The translations under genes were made by a program, and so were the position numbers. Source: Actinomadura_C alba (GTDB lineage Bacteria > Actinomycetota > Actinomycetes > Streptosporangiales > Streptosporangiaceae). Taken from it: a stretch of 64,000 bases of DNA. Where the stretch lies: positions 434,001 to 498,000 of the forward strand of contig NZ_BAAAOK010000015.1 of assembly GCF_039530285.1 (NCBI RefSeq), in the 5' to 3' direction. Each line of letters opens with the position of its first letter. The first letter of the stretch is position 1. The notes below the pieces were generated by a model that worked only from the letters and a program-made list of their open reading frames with translations, made no database searches and was not told where the DNA came from. Shown here one piece after another: positions 32,721-42,280 of the stretch.

Positions 32721-33149
32721 GTGGCCCAGACCCGTGTTCCGACCCGGCCCCGGCGGTGGCGCGCGCTGGCGGCACCGCTCGCGCTGCTGGGCGCGGTGAC
32801 GGCGGCGACCGCGTACGTGGCCGCGGTCGACCCGAACGAGGCCGGGCACTACCCCACCTGCCCCTTCCTGTGGGCGACCGGCCTGTACTGCCCGGGTTGC
32901 GGATCCATGCGCATGGTGCACGCGCTCGCCCACGGTGACGTCGGCGAGGCCTTCGGCCGCAACCCGCTCGCCCTCCTGCTGCTCCCGGTGCTCGGCTACC
33001 TGTGGTGGCGATGGCTCACCGCCGCGGCCGCCGACCGGCCGGTGAGCGCCAGGCTCGTACGGCCCGCGACGGCCTGGGCCCTCGGCGCGTTGCTGATCGC
33101 CTACTGGATCGCGCGGAACCTTCCCGTCGGTCACGCACTCGCGCCCTAG
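32721..33149 (+). CDS. DUF2752 membrane protein
   Basis: A 142-residue membrane protein with three helices. The family signature is clear: TCPFLWATGLYCPGCGSMRMVHALAHGD, with the CPGCG cysteine pair, then AFGRNPLALLLLP. DUF2752 proteins are common in actinobacteria; their function is not known, though the cysteines suggest metal or redox chemistry. It has its own TAGGCT box and leaderless GTG start. About 140 bases separate it from the small ORF before trpC. Confidence 0.85.
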   Translation: MAQTRVPTRPRRWRALAAPLALLGAVTAATAYVAAVDPNEAGHYPTCPFLWATGLYCPGCGSMRMVHALAHGDVGEAFGRNPLALLLLPVLGYLWWRWLTAAAADRPVSARLVRPATAWALGALLIAYWIARNLPVGHALAP

Positions 33150-33289
33150 CAGGCAGGCCATGGTCGGCGGCGGCCGCCCGGACCGTCCTCCCCGCCTCTT
33201 CCGCCTCCCGGGTGCGGAGGCGGGTCGGCCCTCCGGATACGATCGGTGAACGCAAGGACCGCTTTCCGCTGACGAGGGGACCCGACCCA

Positions 33290-33391
33290 GTGAGCGACGT
33301 GACGAGCCGCCAGGTGAGGAACGGAGCGAACAGTTTGGTACAGCAGTGCTGCGAGCGTGTCGATGAGCCGCTAGGTGAGGTGGGCGTGTGA
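33290..33391 (+). CDS. Candidate 33-residue ORF coupled to trpC
   Basis: Encodes a protein starting MSDVTSRQVRNGANSLVQQC and ending in a Glu/Val-rich tail. GTG 33290 follows GAGGGGA by about nine bases and its TGA overlaps the trpC start GTG 33388, which would couple the two translations. It contains two adjacent Cys codons and no Trp codon, so it is not a Trp attenuator of the classical kind. Coding bias is weak because of its length. It could be a leader ORF or chance. Confidence 0.35.
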   Translation: MSDVTSRQVRNGANSLVQQCCERVDEPLGEVGV

Positions 33392-34194
33392 GCGTGCTCG
33401 ACGACATTCTCGAAGGCGTGCGGGCCGATCTCGAAGAGCGGCAGCGCGCGATCTCGCTGGACGCGCTCAAGGAGATGGCCCGCCACGCGCCCTCCCCGCT
33501 CGACGCGATCGGCGCGCTCAGGTCCGAGGGCGTCTCGGTCATCGCCGAGGTGAAGCGCAGCAGCCCCTCCAAGGGAGCTCTCGCTGCCATCGCCGACCCG
33601 GCCGCGCTCGCCCGCGACTACGAGGCCGGCGGAGCCAAGATCATCAGCGTGCTCACCGAACGTCGCCGGTTCGGCGGCGGCCTCGACGACCTGGCCAACG
33701 TGCGCAACAGCGTCGACGTCGCGGTCCTGCGCAAGGACTTCATTCTCACCTCCTACCAGCTCTGGGAGGCGCGCGCCTACGGCGCCGACCTCGTGCTCCT
33801 CATCGTCGCGGCGCTGGAGCAGCCGGCCCTTGTGTCGCTGGTCGAGCGTGCCGAGTCGATCGGGCTGACCCCGCTCGTCGAGGTGCACACCGAGGACGAG
33901 GTCGAGCGGGCCGTCGACGCGGGGGCCAAGGTCATCGGGGTCAACGCCCGGGACCTCAAGACCCTCAAGGTCGACCGCGGCGTCTTCGCCCGGATCGCCC
34001 CGCTGATCCCCAGGAACATCATCAAGATCGCCGAGTCGGGAGTGCGTGGGCCGCACGATCTGCTCGCCTACGCCTCCTCCGGCGCCGACGCCGTCCTCGT
34101 CGGCGAGAGCCTCGTCATCGGCAAGAACCCGCGTGCCGCCGTCGCCGATCTGGTCGCGGCGGGTGCGCACCCGGCGCTCCGGCAGGGCAAGTAG
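33388..34194 (+). CDS. trpC: Indole-3-glycerol-phosphate synthase
   Basis: Closes the indole ring from CdRP, the fourth tryptophan step. The 268-residue (beta/alpha)8 barrel carries the conserved VIAEVKRSSPSKG (residues about 51-63) with the catalytic Glu and Lys, VLRKDFILTSYQLWEARAYGAD with the second catalytic Lys, NARDLKTLKVD and the phosphate loop AESGVRGPHDL. Monofunctional, without TrpF. The stop codon lies within the TAGGAT box that precedes the next mini-ORF. Confidence 0.96.
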   Translation: MSVLDDILEGVRADLEERQRAISLDALKEMARHAPSPLDAIGALRSEGVSVIAEVKRSSPSKGALAAIADPAALARDYEAGGAKIISVLTERRRFGGGLDDLANVRNSVDVAVLRKDFILTSYQLWEARAYGADLVLLIVAALEQPALVSLVERAESIGLTPLVEVHTEDEVERAVDAGAKVIGVNARDLKTLKVDRGVFARIAPLIPRNIIKIAESGVRGPHDLLAYASSGADAVLVGESLVIGKNPRAAVADLVAAGAHPALRQGK

Positions 34195-34197
34195 GAT
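34192..34197 (+). promoter_or_regulatory. Candidate -10 box between trpC and trpB
   Basis: TAGGAT overlaps the trpC stop and ends seven bases before ATG 34205. It could give an internal leaderless transcript entering trpBA. Confidence 0.45.
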
Positions 34198-34204
34198 CAG
34201 CCCT

Positions 34205-34252
34205 ATGCCGCAGCCGCGTGAACGATGGCGTGCCTATCCGCTGTACCACTGA
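34205..34252 (+). CDS. Possible 15-residue leader peptide between trpC and trpB
   Basis: Encodes MPQPRERWRAYPLYH with one Trp codon at 34226-34228 and two Tyr codons. It has no ribosome site but starts seven bases after TAGGAT. Codons 10-12 are exactly the left arm of a 9-bp hairpin (34232-34240 with 34254-34262), so ribosome position at the Trp codon could influence the RNA fold before trpB. In Streptomyces a small gene (trpX/trpM) occupies the same position in trpCXBA. Whether this one is homologous cannot be told from the sequence. Confidence 0.45.
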   Translation: MPQPRERWRAYPLYH

Positions 34253-34262
34253 CCGGATAGGC
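34232..34262 (+). repeat. 9-bp hairpin in the trpC-trpB spacer
   Basis: GCCTATCCG (34232-34240) and CGGATAGGC (34254-34262) are perfect complements around a 13-base loop that contains the stop of the mini-ORF. No U-run follows, so an RNA-processing or attenuation role is more likely than plain termination. Confidence 0.6.
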
Positions 34263-34289
34263 CCCTTCAAGCACGACAGGACAACATCG

Positions 34290-35524
<1,235 letters not shown>

Positions 35525-35528
<4 letters not shown>

Positions 35529-36430
35529 GCGGGCACGAAGAGCCGGCGGGCGGGCGTGACGGCCGCGCCGAGACGGTGAGCGGCGGCCTCGGGGCCGGCC
35601 CGGCGCGCGGTGGCGTGGCCGGGGCGTACGAGAAGGCGGGGGCCGAGGGCCGCGCGGCGCTCGTCGGCTACCTCCCCGCCGGATTCCCCTCGGTCCAGGG
35701 CGCGATCGACGTGGCGACCGAGATGGTGCGGGCCGGGTGCGACGTCATCGAGATCGGCCTGCCCTACAGCGACCCGCTGATGGACGGCCCGACCATTCAG
35801 GACGCCGTTCACCAGGCGCTCGTCGGGGGTGTGCGGATCTCCGACGTCTTCCGCACGGTCGAGGCGGTGGCGGCGACCGGTGCGCCGACGCTGGTCATGA
35901 CGTACTGGAACCCGGTCGACCGGTACGGTGTCGACGCCTTCGCGAGGGACCTGAGATCGGCGGGCGGCGCCGGCCTGATCACCCCCGACCTCGCCCCCGA
36001 AGAGGCCGGAGACTGGCTCGAGGCCGCCGAGACCCATGACCTCGACCGGATCTTCCTGGTCGCGCTGAGCTCCACCGACGAACGCATCCAGAAGATCACC
36101 GGGGTGTGCCGCGGCTTCGTGTACGCGGCCTCGCTCATGGGCGTCACCGGTGCCCGCAGCGTGGTCGACACCGGTGCCGCGCGCCTGGTCGAGCGGACCC
36201 GCAAGGTCATCTCCGACCGTCCCCCGGGTGCGCCGCGCCTGCCGATCGGCCTGGGACTCGGCGTGGGCACCGGCGATCAGGCCGCCGAGGTGGCCGGGTT
36301 CGCCGATGGGGTCATCGTCGGCTCGGCGTTCATCCGCAGGCTGCTCGACGCCCCGTCCGAACAGGCGGGTCTGGACGCCGTACGCGAGCTCACCGCCGAA
36401 CTCGCCGAGGGAGTGCGCCGGGGACGGTGA
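35525..36430 (+). CDS. trpA: Tryptophan synthase alpha chain
   Basis: Cleaves indole-3-glycerol phosphate to indole, channelled to TrpB. The 301-residue barrel shows ALVGYLPAGFPS, the catalytic Glu in GCDVIEIGLPYSDPLMDGP with the second catalytic Asp, TYWNPVDRYGVDAF, and GLGLGVGTGDQAAEVAGFADGVIVGSAF for phosphate binding. The N-terminus is about 35 residues longer than usual and Gly/Ala-rich (from GTG 35525 to AYEKAGAEGRAALVGY); a downstream start is possible, but the GTGA overlap with trpB favours 35525. Confidence 0.96.
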
Positions 36431-36589
36431 GACGCCGGTCCCCGGGGCATCGTCGACATCGGCTCGTGGAACCCGGCAGGATTTGGAACCACGTTCTGAC
36501 GTCGCGCTTATGTCACGCGGCGTAAGGTACGTCGCGCCGGGGCGCGCACGGGCGCAGCCCGGTCCGTCCCGGCCGGCCGATGGAGACGA

Positions 36590-36625
36590 GGAGACGATGG
36601 CGATCAAGGAGACGATGGCGATCGA
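36590..36625 (+). repeat. 18-bp tandem duplication at the start of the MauE/DoxX gene
   Basis: GGAGACGATGGCGATCAA (36590-36607) is repeated directly as GGAGACGATGGCGATCGA (36608-36625), one difference. Each copy contains a ribosome site and an in-frame ATG (36597 and 36615), so the gene has two near-identical initiation sites. Confidence 0.85.
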
Positions 36626-37127
36626 AGACGCCGCGGTTCCCGACGCCGGCGGCGCCTGGACCAAGGCGCAGCCCTGGATCACGACGGCCGGCCGCGTGGG
36701 TCTGGCCGGCGTGCTCGGCTACGCGGGCTGGGCGAAGGTCACCGAGCCCCCGGCGCTGCAGAAACTCGCCGTTTCCTCGTACCAGATCCTGCCGGATAGT
36801 CTGGTGGCACCGGTCGGCTTCGGTCTGCCCATCCTCGAGCTGGTGCTCGCCGTGCTGCTCCTACTGGGTTTCGGCACCCGCTTCACCGGCGCGTTCTCCG
36901 GCCTGCTGATGATCATTTTCATCGGCGGGATCATCTCGGTCTGGTCACGTGGACTTTCGATCGACTGTGGATGTTTCGGTAGTGGAGGGGCCGTCGAACA
37001 GGGCCAGACACGCTATCTTCAGGAGATCTTGCGAGACACCGGATTCCTTGCCCTCGCGGCCTGGATCACGGCGTTCCCCCGCAGCAAGCTCGCGTTGGAC
37101 CGCCTGCTCGGACTGTACAAGGACTGA
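36597..37127 (+). CDS. MauE/DoxX-family redox-associated membrane protein
   Basis: A 176-residue protein with four membrane helices (starting about residues 33, 76, 94 and 140 counted from 36597). LAGVLGYAGWAKV is the DoxX/MauE signature of helix 1, and the loop SIDCGCFGSGGAV holds the conserved CGCFG cysteines of MauE-type proteins that serve in disulfide or methylamine-dehydrogenase maturation. It is followed at 91 bases by a DsbA-like thioredoxin, so the two may act together in envelope disulfide chemistry. Two equivalent starts exist because of an 18-bp duplication. Confidence 0.87.
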   Translation: MAIKETMAIEDAAVPDAGGAWTKAQPWITTAGRVGLAGVLGYAGWAKVTEPPALQKLAVSSYQILPDSLVAPVGFGLPILELVLAVLLLLGFGTRFTGAFSGLLMIIFIGGIISVWSRGLSIDCGCFGSGGAVEQGQTRYLQEILRDTGFLALAAWITAFPRSKLALDRLLGLYKD

Positions 37128-37218
37128 CTTCGCCGGCCGGAGCCGTAACGCACCGGCGGACCTGTGCGCCGGGCCGCGCGGGTCATGAACGGGCAGTGAT
37201 GAATTCGAAGGAGACGAG

Positions 37219-38016
37219 ATGAGCAAGGCCGCGCGGGAGCGTACGGCCCGGGACCGGCTCGCCGAGGAGCGCAAGCGGCAGGCCGAGCGGCACAAGCGGC
37301 TCCGGGCGATCATGGTCACCTTGGGTGCCATCGCGGTGATCGCCGTCGTCGTGGTCGCCTTCGTGGCCGTCCAGTCCAACAGGGACAACACGGACGGCTA
37401 CCAGGGGCCCCTCGCACCGCTGTCCCGCCAGGCCGACGGCTCGGTCGTGATGGCCAAGGCCGGGGTCGCCGGCCCGGTCCTCGAGGTCTTCGAGGACTTC
37501 CAGTGCCCGGCCTGCAAGAACTTCGAGGACGTCAACGGCGACACCGCGAAGCGGCTGGCGGCCGAGGGCAAGGTCAAGGTCATCTACCGGCCGTTCCGGC
37601 TGTTCCAGCAGGAGCCGCTGAAGTCGAACTCGCAGCGCGCGGCCAACGCCGCCGAGTGCGCCCCCGCGGACAAGTGGATCGCCCTTCACGACCTCATCTT
37701 CAAGAACCAGCCGGCCGAGGGCAGCAAGGGCTTCTCCAACAAGGACCTGATCGGCTGGGGTAAGGAGGCCGGCATCAACGACGCGGCCTTCGAGAAGTGC
37801 GTGAACCAAGGCGAGAAGAACTCCGTGGTCGACCAGGCCACCCAGTACGCGAGTTCCGCCGGTGTGCAGGGCACCCCCACCCTGAATCTCAACGGCACGA
37901 AGCTCGGCGACGACGCGACCTACACCCAGGCGGGTCTGGAGAAGGCGATTCAGGCGGCCGCGTCCGCGCCCGCCCCGAGTGCCACACCGAGTGCCACACC
38001 GAGCAAGAGCAACTAG
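37219..38016 (+). CDS. Membrane-anchored DsbA-like thioredoxin
   Basis: A 265-residue protein: a basic cytoplasmic N-terminus (1-30), one membrane helix (about 32-53), then an extracellular thioredoxin fold of the DsbA type. The active site is CPAC (Cys96 and Cys99) in FEDFQCPACKNFE, and the cis-proline loop is VQGTPTLNLNG. Two further cysteines (AAECAP and EKCVNQ) sit in the helical insertion. A Ser/Pro/Ala/Thr tail ends it. AAGGAG before ATG 37219 is a good ribosome site. Likely introduces or isomerises disulfides in exported proteins. Confidence 0.92.
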   Translation: MSKAARERTARDRLAEERKRQAERHKRLRAIMVTLGAIAVIAVVVVAFVAVQSNRDNTDGYQGPLAPLSRQADGSVVMAKAGVAGPVLEVFEDFQCPACKNFEDVNGDTAKRLAAEGKVKVIYRPFRLFQQEPLKSNSQRAANAAECAPADKWIALHDLIFKNQPAEGSKGFSNKDLIGWGKEAGINDAAFEKCVNQGEKNSVVDQATQYASSAGVQGTPTLNLNGTKLGDDATYTQAGLEKAIQAAASAPAPSATPSATPSKSN

Positions 38017-38035
38017 AGTCCGCTTTGTACGCCGC

Positions 38036-38068
38036 GCCGCGGGTCCTCGATCGGTGAGGACCCGCGGC
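38036..38068 (+). terminator. Strong hairpin after the DsbA-like gene
   Basis: GCCGCGGGTCCTC (38036-38048) pairs perfectly with GAGGACCCGCGGC (38056-38068) around a seven-base loop, between the DsbA-like gene and the lgt promoter. No U-run. Confidence 0.6.
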
Positions 38069-38088
38069 GGGCGCGGCCTTCCGGAAGG

Positions 38089-38094
38089 TAGCGT
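38089..38094 (+). promoter_or_regulatory. Candidate -10 box, near-leaderless lgt
   Basis: TAGCGT with eight bases to ATG 38103 and no ribosome site between. Confidence 0.45.
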
Positions 38095-38102
38095 CAACCG
38101 TC

Positions 38103-39428
38103 ATGCAGCCGCTCGCCTCTCTCCCCAGCCCATCCGATGGTGTCTGGCACCTCGGCCCCCTTCCCCTGCGGGCTTACGCCCTCATGATCATTATCGGGAT
38201 CGTCGTCGCGATCTGGCTGGGTGAGCGGCGCTGGACCGCTCGTGGCGGTACACCGAACGTCGTGGTCGACGTCGCGGTCTGGACCGTGCCCTTCGGCCTC
38301 GTGGGCGGCCGGCTCTACCACGTGATCACCGACTACGAGCGTTACTTCGGCGACGGGCAGGACCCCGTCAACGTGCTGAAGATCTGGCACGGGGGGCTCG
38401 GGATCTGGGGGGCCATCGCGCTGGGCGCCGTGGGCGCCTGGATCGGCTGCCGGCGGCGGGGCATCTCGCTCGGCGCCTTCGGCGACGCCGTCGCCCCGGG
38501 CATCGCGCTGGCCCAGGCGATCGGCCGGTGGGGCAACTGGTGGAACCAGGAGCTGTACGGGAAGCCGCTCAACACCTGGTGGGCGGTGAAGATCGACGCC
38601 GCGCACCGGCCCGCGGATCCGAAGTACGCCGACATCGCCACCTACCACCCCACATTCCTCTACGAGTCGCTGTGGTGCGTCGGGGTCGCCGTCCTCGTCA
38701 TCTGGGCGGGCCGGCGGTTCCGCCTCACCCATGGCCGCACGTTCGCGCTCTACGTCGCCGCCTACACCGTGGGGCGGTTCTGGATCGAATCCCTGCGCAT
38801 CGACGACGCCCACCACCTCCTGGGAATGCGGCTCAACAACTGGACGGCTCTGATCGTCTTCATCGGCGCGGTGGCCTACCTCTGGCAGGCCCGTGGCCGT
38901 GCGGGTGGTGAGGAGGCCGTCACCGTCGCGGCGGCGGGCGTCGAGACCGCCTCGTCCACCGCCGACACCGCCGACCCCGTGCCCGCCGGTTCCGTCGCGG
39001 CGCCCGCTGCCGTCCAAGTGGAGAAGTCCGCGTCCGGATCGCCGCAGGCCGGCCCGGTCGCGGTGGCCACCGACGAGCGCGAGACCCCGCCCCCGGACGC
39101 GCCTGACGCCCCGGTGCCCGGCGCGCCGGAGAGCGCCACGGCCGATGAGCCGGTGGCGCCGGGAGGCGAGACGGCGGGCGCGGCGACCGAGCAGCTGGCC
39201 GACCAGACGACCGGTGCGGCGACCGAGCAGGCGGCGGACGAGGCCGCGGGCGGGGACGGTGACCGGGACCCGGAGGAGCCCGGCGATGAGTCCGGGACTC
39301 CCGCCGTGGACGAGCCGCGGCCCCCCGCCCAGGAGGACGCCGCCGAAGGCGATTCCGCCGTGGCGGGCGACCGCTCGAAGACGGCCGGGCCCTCGGCCGA
39401 GGAGGCGGCCGACAAGGAACCGTCGTGA
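38103..39428 (+). CDS. lgt: Prolipoprotein diacylglyceryl transferase with long acidic tail
   Basis: Transfers diacylglycerol from phosphatidylglycerol to the lipobox cysteine of prolipoproteins, the step before LspA. The core (residues 1 to about 265) has seven membrane helices with RAYALMIIIGI, GGRLYHVITDYERYF, GLGIWGAIALGAVGAW and the Lgt signature GRWGNWWNQELYG (about 141-153). After LWQARGR comes about 175 residues rich in Ala, Glu, Pro, Asp and Thr, presumably cytoplasmic and disordered. Such tails occur in some actinobacterial Lgt proteins. The stop overlaps the next gene (GTGA). Confidence 0.95.
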   Translation: MQPLASLPSPSDGVWHLGPLPLRAYALMIIIGIVVAIWLGERRWTARGGTPNVVVDVAVWTVPFGLVGGRLYHVITDYERYFGDGQDPVNVLKIWHGGLGIWGAIALGAVGAWIGCRRRGISLGAFGDAVAPGIALAQAIGRWGNWWNQELYGKPLNTWWAVKIDAAHRPADPKYADIATYHPTFLYESLWCVGVAVLVIWAGRRFRLTHGRTFALYVAAYTVGRFWIESLRIDDAHHLLGMRLNNWTALIVFIGAVAYLWQARGRAGGEEAVTVAAAGVETASSTADTADPVPAGSVAAPAAVQVEKSASGSPQAGPVAVATDERETPPPDAPDAPVPGAPESATADEPVAPGGETAGAATEQLADQTTGAATEQAADEAAGGDGDRDPEEPGDESGTPAVDEPRPPAQEDAAEGDSAVAGDRSKTAGPSAEEAADKEPS

Positions 39429-40138
39429 GCGCGACGGCCTCCGACACAGAGATCCATCACGAGCACAGGGACGTCACGGGAGGCTGGCTACGGCCGGCCG
39501 TGTTCGGCGCGATGGACGGGCTGGTCTCCAACTTCGCGCTCATCGCGGGCGTCGCGGGCGGCCGGGCCGACCAGGAGGTCGTGGTGCTCGCGGGTCTGGC
39601 CGGCCTGGCGGCCGGTGCATTCTCCATGGCGGCGGGGGAGTACATCTCGGTGGCCTCGCAGGCCGAGCTCGCCGAGGCCGAGATCGAGGTCGAGCGGAGT
39701 GAGCTCGCCCGTCACCCGCGGGCCGAGCAGGCCGAGCTGGCCCGCCTCTATGAGGCTCGAGGGCTGGAGCCGGAGCTGGCCGCAGAGGTGGCCCGCCAGC
39801 TGTCCCGCGATCCTGAGGAGGCGCTGAGGGTCCACGCCGAGGCCGAGCTCGGCGTGTCACCGGACGATCTGCCGTCGCCGCTGCTGGCGGCCGGCTCCTC
39901 GTTCCTCTCGTTCGCCGTGGGCGCGTTCCTGCCCGTGCTCCCGTACCTGCTCGGCGCGCAGAGCCTGTGGCCGGCCGCGCTCATCGCCGCGGCGGGGCTG
40001 TTCCTGGCCGGTGCGGTCGTGTCCAAGATCACCGCACGGTCCTGGTGGTTCGGCGGCCTGCGCCAGTTCGCCTTCGGCGGGGTGGCCGCTCTGATCACTT
40101 TTGCCGTCGGCTCCCTCATCGGGACCAGCGGACTCTGA
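39425..40138 (+). CDS. VIT1/CCC1-family iron/manganese transporter
   Basis: A 237-residue membrane protein. The N-terminal helices (LRPAVFGAMDGLVSNFALIAGVAGG, in two parts, and AGAFSMAAGEYISVASQAELAEAE) are typical VIT1/CCC1 sequence, followed by a cytosolic Glu-rich helical bundle (about 78-145) that binds metal in plant VIT1, and three C-terminal helices. It probably moves Fe2+ or Mn2+ out of the cytoplasm. GTG 39425 overlaps the lgt stop, so it is cotranscribed with lgt. Confidence 0.9.
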   Translation: MSATASDTEIHHEHRDVTGGWLRPAVFGAMDGLVSNFALIAGVAGGRADQEVVVLAGLAGLAAGAFSMAAGEYISVASQAELAEAEIEVERSELARHPRAEQAELARLYEARGLEPELAAEVARQLSRDPEEALRVHAEAELGVSPDDLPSPLLAAGSSFLSFAVGAFLPVLPYLLGAQSLWPAALIAAAGLFLAGAVVSKITARSWWFGGLRQFAFGGVAALITFAVGSLIGTSGL

Positions 40139-40325
40139 CCCTTAACGTGCGACAAAACCGGAGGAATCGGGTGTTTGCCCGCGGCGTTCCCCAGGGGACC
40201 GCTAAGCTCACGAACGGCGAGCGACGTCCGCGCAAGCGGCCGCTCGCGTCGCAGTCACGGCGCGACGTCCGTGCGGCATCGGCGAAGGCGGACCCGCCGA
40301 GTGGGCGGAGCGAAGCGGAGGAATC

Positions 40326-41114
40326 GTGAGCGATACGAGTTCGCCCATGAAGACACGGCAGGCCGGAGGGGACGACGACTTCTGGCCCGAGGAACGATCG
40401 AGGCCCGTGTCCCCCAAGCTGCTGATGGGGATTGCCGCGGTACTGGTCATTGTGGTGATCGGCGTCGTGGTCGTCATGGTCCTCGGCTCGGGCGACGACG
40501 ACAAGGGGGGAGCGGCCACCGGGAACGGGCCGGGCGCGCCGCCCACCGTGTGGGTCGGTACCGCCGCGAGCGCGGGCACGGCGAAGCTCAACCTGCGCAG
40601 CGCGGACCGGCGGCCGCTGAACGAGGGCGAGATCTTCACCAACGAGGTCAAGAGCGTCTCGCACGGCAAGTACACCTTCAACCTCGCCGCCTCCCAGCTC
40701 TCCAACGACTGCGGTTCGGTGACCTGGGGTCAGCGCCTCCAGGCCGACCTGCGCAAGTACGGATGCACCCAGATCGTGCGGGGCGCGTACCTGTCCACCG
40801 ACAAGAAGCACGTCGGCCAGTTCATCGCCATCAACCTCGACCGGCTGGAGGGCGCGGACCAGATCGTCCGTGATCTCGACCCGCAGACCAACGCCGGGTT
40901 CGTGCTGCCGCTCAACGCGCCGGGCGTGTCCAAGTTCGGGACGGGCTTCAGCGCCGCCTACGGTCAGCCCTTCGGGCACTACGTGGTCCTCAGCTGGGTG
41001 CAGCGCAACGGGGGCGCCCGGCCGGACTCGATGAACGAGCTGCTCGACGCCAGCGTCGCCATCGAAGGCGCCGACGACTTCGTCTGGCAGCGCCTCATCC
41101 TGGCCGGCGGCTGA
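40326..41114 (+). CDS. Membrane-anchored extracellular protein, tandem paralogue 1
   Basis: A 262-residue single-pass protein: a short cytoplasmic N-terminus with an acidic patch (GGDDDFWPEE), a membrane helix (about 32-54), a short Gly-rich linker and an about 180-residue extracellular domain. The domain shares with the next two genes the motifs PLNEGEIF, NDCGSVTWG, YGCTQIVRGAY, INLDRLEGADQ, FGTGFS and GHYVVLSWVQ. The two Cys (DC and GCTQ) probably form a disulfide. GGAGG lies four bases before GTG 40326. No known family recognised; see the tandem-triad finding. Confidence 0.75.
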   Translation: MSDTSSPMKTRQAGGDDDFWPEERSRPVSPKLLMGIAAVLVIVVIGVVVVMVLGSGDDDKGGAATGNGPGAPPTVWVGTAASAGTAKLNLRSADRRPLNEGEIFTNEVKSVSHGKYTFNLAASQLSNDCGSVTWGQRLQADLRKYGCTQIVRGAYLSTDKKHVGQFIAINLDRLEGADQIVRDLDPQTNAGFVLPLNAPGVSKFGTGFSAAYGQPFGHYVVLSWVQRNGGARPDSMNELLDASVAIEGADDFVWQRLILAGG

Positions 41115-41209
41115 GGAGACCGCATGGACGGTTCCGCTTCGCAGGTCCACCTGGACCGGGCGCCTGTCCGGACGCTGGCCCGAACCCCGGGAAGGTCGCT
41201 CGCGCCGAG

Positions 41210-42280
41210 GTGAGCAGAGACCCGAACCCCTCCCACGGCGGTCGCAGGTCCGCGCCGGCCGCACGGGGATCCCGGCAGGACAAGGCCCGGCAAGAGCGGG
41301 CCCGCCAAGAACGGGCCCGTCAGGAGCGGATCCGGCAGGAACGGGCCCGCCAGGAGCGGGCACGTCCGGACGGGTCCCGCCAGGACGGCGGTTCCCGGGA
41401 GCGTGTCCCCAGGGAGCGCACCGGCAGGAAGGGCACGGGTACCGGCGCGAAGCGCGTCCGCCCGGGCGGATCGCGGCCCGTGGCCGGCTCGCGCGACGCA
41501 GCCCGCACCGCCGGGGCGATGCCCGGCCGCCCGCGCCGGAGGCCGCCCCGCGCCCCCGGCGCCGCCGCCGGATCTCGCCGGCCCGGCGCGGCGCCGGTGA
41601 TGTTCTTCGGCGCGGCGGCGCTCCTGGTGGTCGGGCTGGTCGCCGCAGTGGTGGTGGTCGGGCTCGACGGCGGCGAACGCTCCGCCCCGCGGTCGACTGT
41701 GGGCCGCCCCGACGAGGACGGCGTCGTTCCCTCCACGTACTCGTCCGCGCCGTCCACGGCCGCGTTCGGCGCGATCGACCGGCGTACGGCCGATGCCGCC
41801 CCGCTCACCGGCGAGGAGGTGTTCCCGGCGCGCTCCCGGTCCCTGGCCGGGCCGGCCGGCAAAGGCAAGCTGACCCTGCGAGACCAGCGCCTCGACGCCG
41901 ACTGCGCCGAGGCGGTGTGGGGCGTGACGGTGGGCGAAGCGCTCCGCGAGGGCGGCTGCACCCAGGCGGCCCGGGGGGCCTACTCCGGCGGTGGCCACGG
42001 CATGACCGTCGCGATCTTCAACATGGCCGGGGCCGAGGACGCGAATCGCCTGGTCACGGTTCTCGGCCAGAGCGGCGGAGGCGGCTTCGTGAAGCCGCTC
42101 GGCGACTTCGGGCAGGGGTTCAGCATGGCCCGAGGTCTGGCGATGGGTCACTACGCGGTCGTCGGCTGGGTGCAACGTCTCGACGGCAAGGGCGATGCAC
42201 AAGATGAGGCTCTGCTGTCCCTCCTCGTCCAGTCCGGCGACTCCAAGGCCGTCCTCGCCCGGGCCGTGCGGCCGCGGTGA
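41210..42280 (+). CDS. Membrane-anchored extracellular protein, tandem paralogue 2
   Basis: A 356-residue paralogue. The cytoplasmic part is long (1-128), very basic and Arg/Gln/Glu-rich, with five pentapeptide repeats of the form ARQER (26-50). Membrane helix about 130-152; extracellular domain with PLTGEEVF, DADCAEAVWG, EGGCTQAARGAY, IFNMAGAEDAN, FGQGFS and GHYAVVGWVQ. GTG 41210 is the longest start and its ribosome site (GAAGG) is rather far; starts inside the repeat region are possible. Codon bias remains strongly G/C throughout. Confidence 0.72.
   Translation: MSRDPNPSHGGRRSAPAARGSRQDKARQERARQERARQERIRQERARQERARPDGSRQDGGSRERVPRERTGRKGTGTGAKRVRPGGSRPVAGSRDAARTAGAMPGRPRRRPPRAPGAAAGSRRPGAAPVMFFGAAALLVVGLVAAVVVVGLDGGERSAPRSTVGRPDEDGVVPSTYSSAPSTAAFGAIDRRTADAAPLTGEEVFPARSRSLAGPAGKGKLTLRDQRLDADCAEAVWGVTVGEALREGGCTQAARGAYSGGGHGMTVAIFNMAGAEDANRLVTVLGQSGGGGFVKPLGDFGQGFSMARGLAMGHYAVVGWVQRLDGKGDAQDEALLSLLVQSGDSKAVLARAVRPR
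41285..41359 (+). repeat. Five 15-bp coding tandem repeats
   Basis: Five copies of a 15-base unit encode (A/I)RQER in paralogue 2. Copies differ mainly at third positions, so selection on the peptide is likely. Confidence 0.75.
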
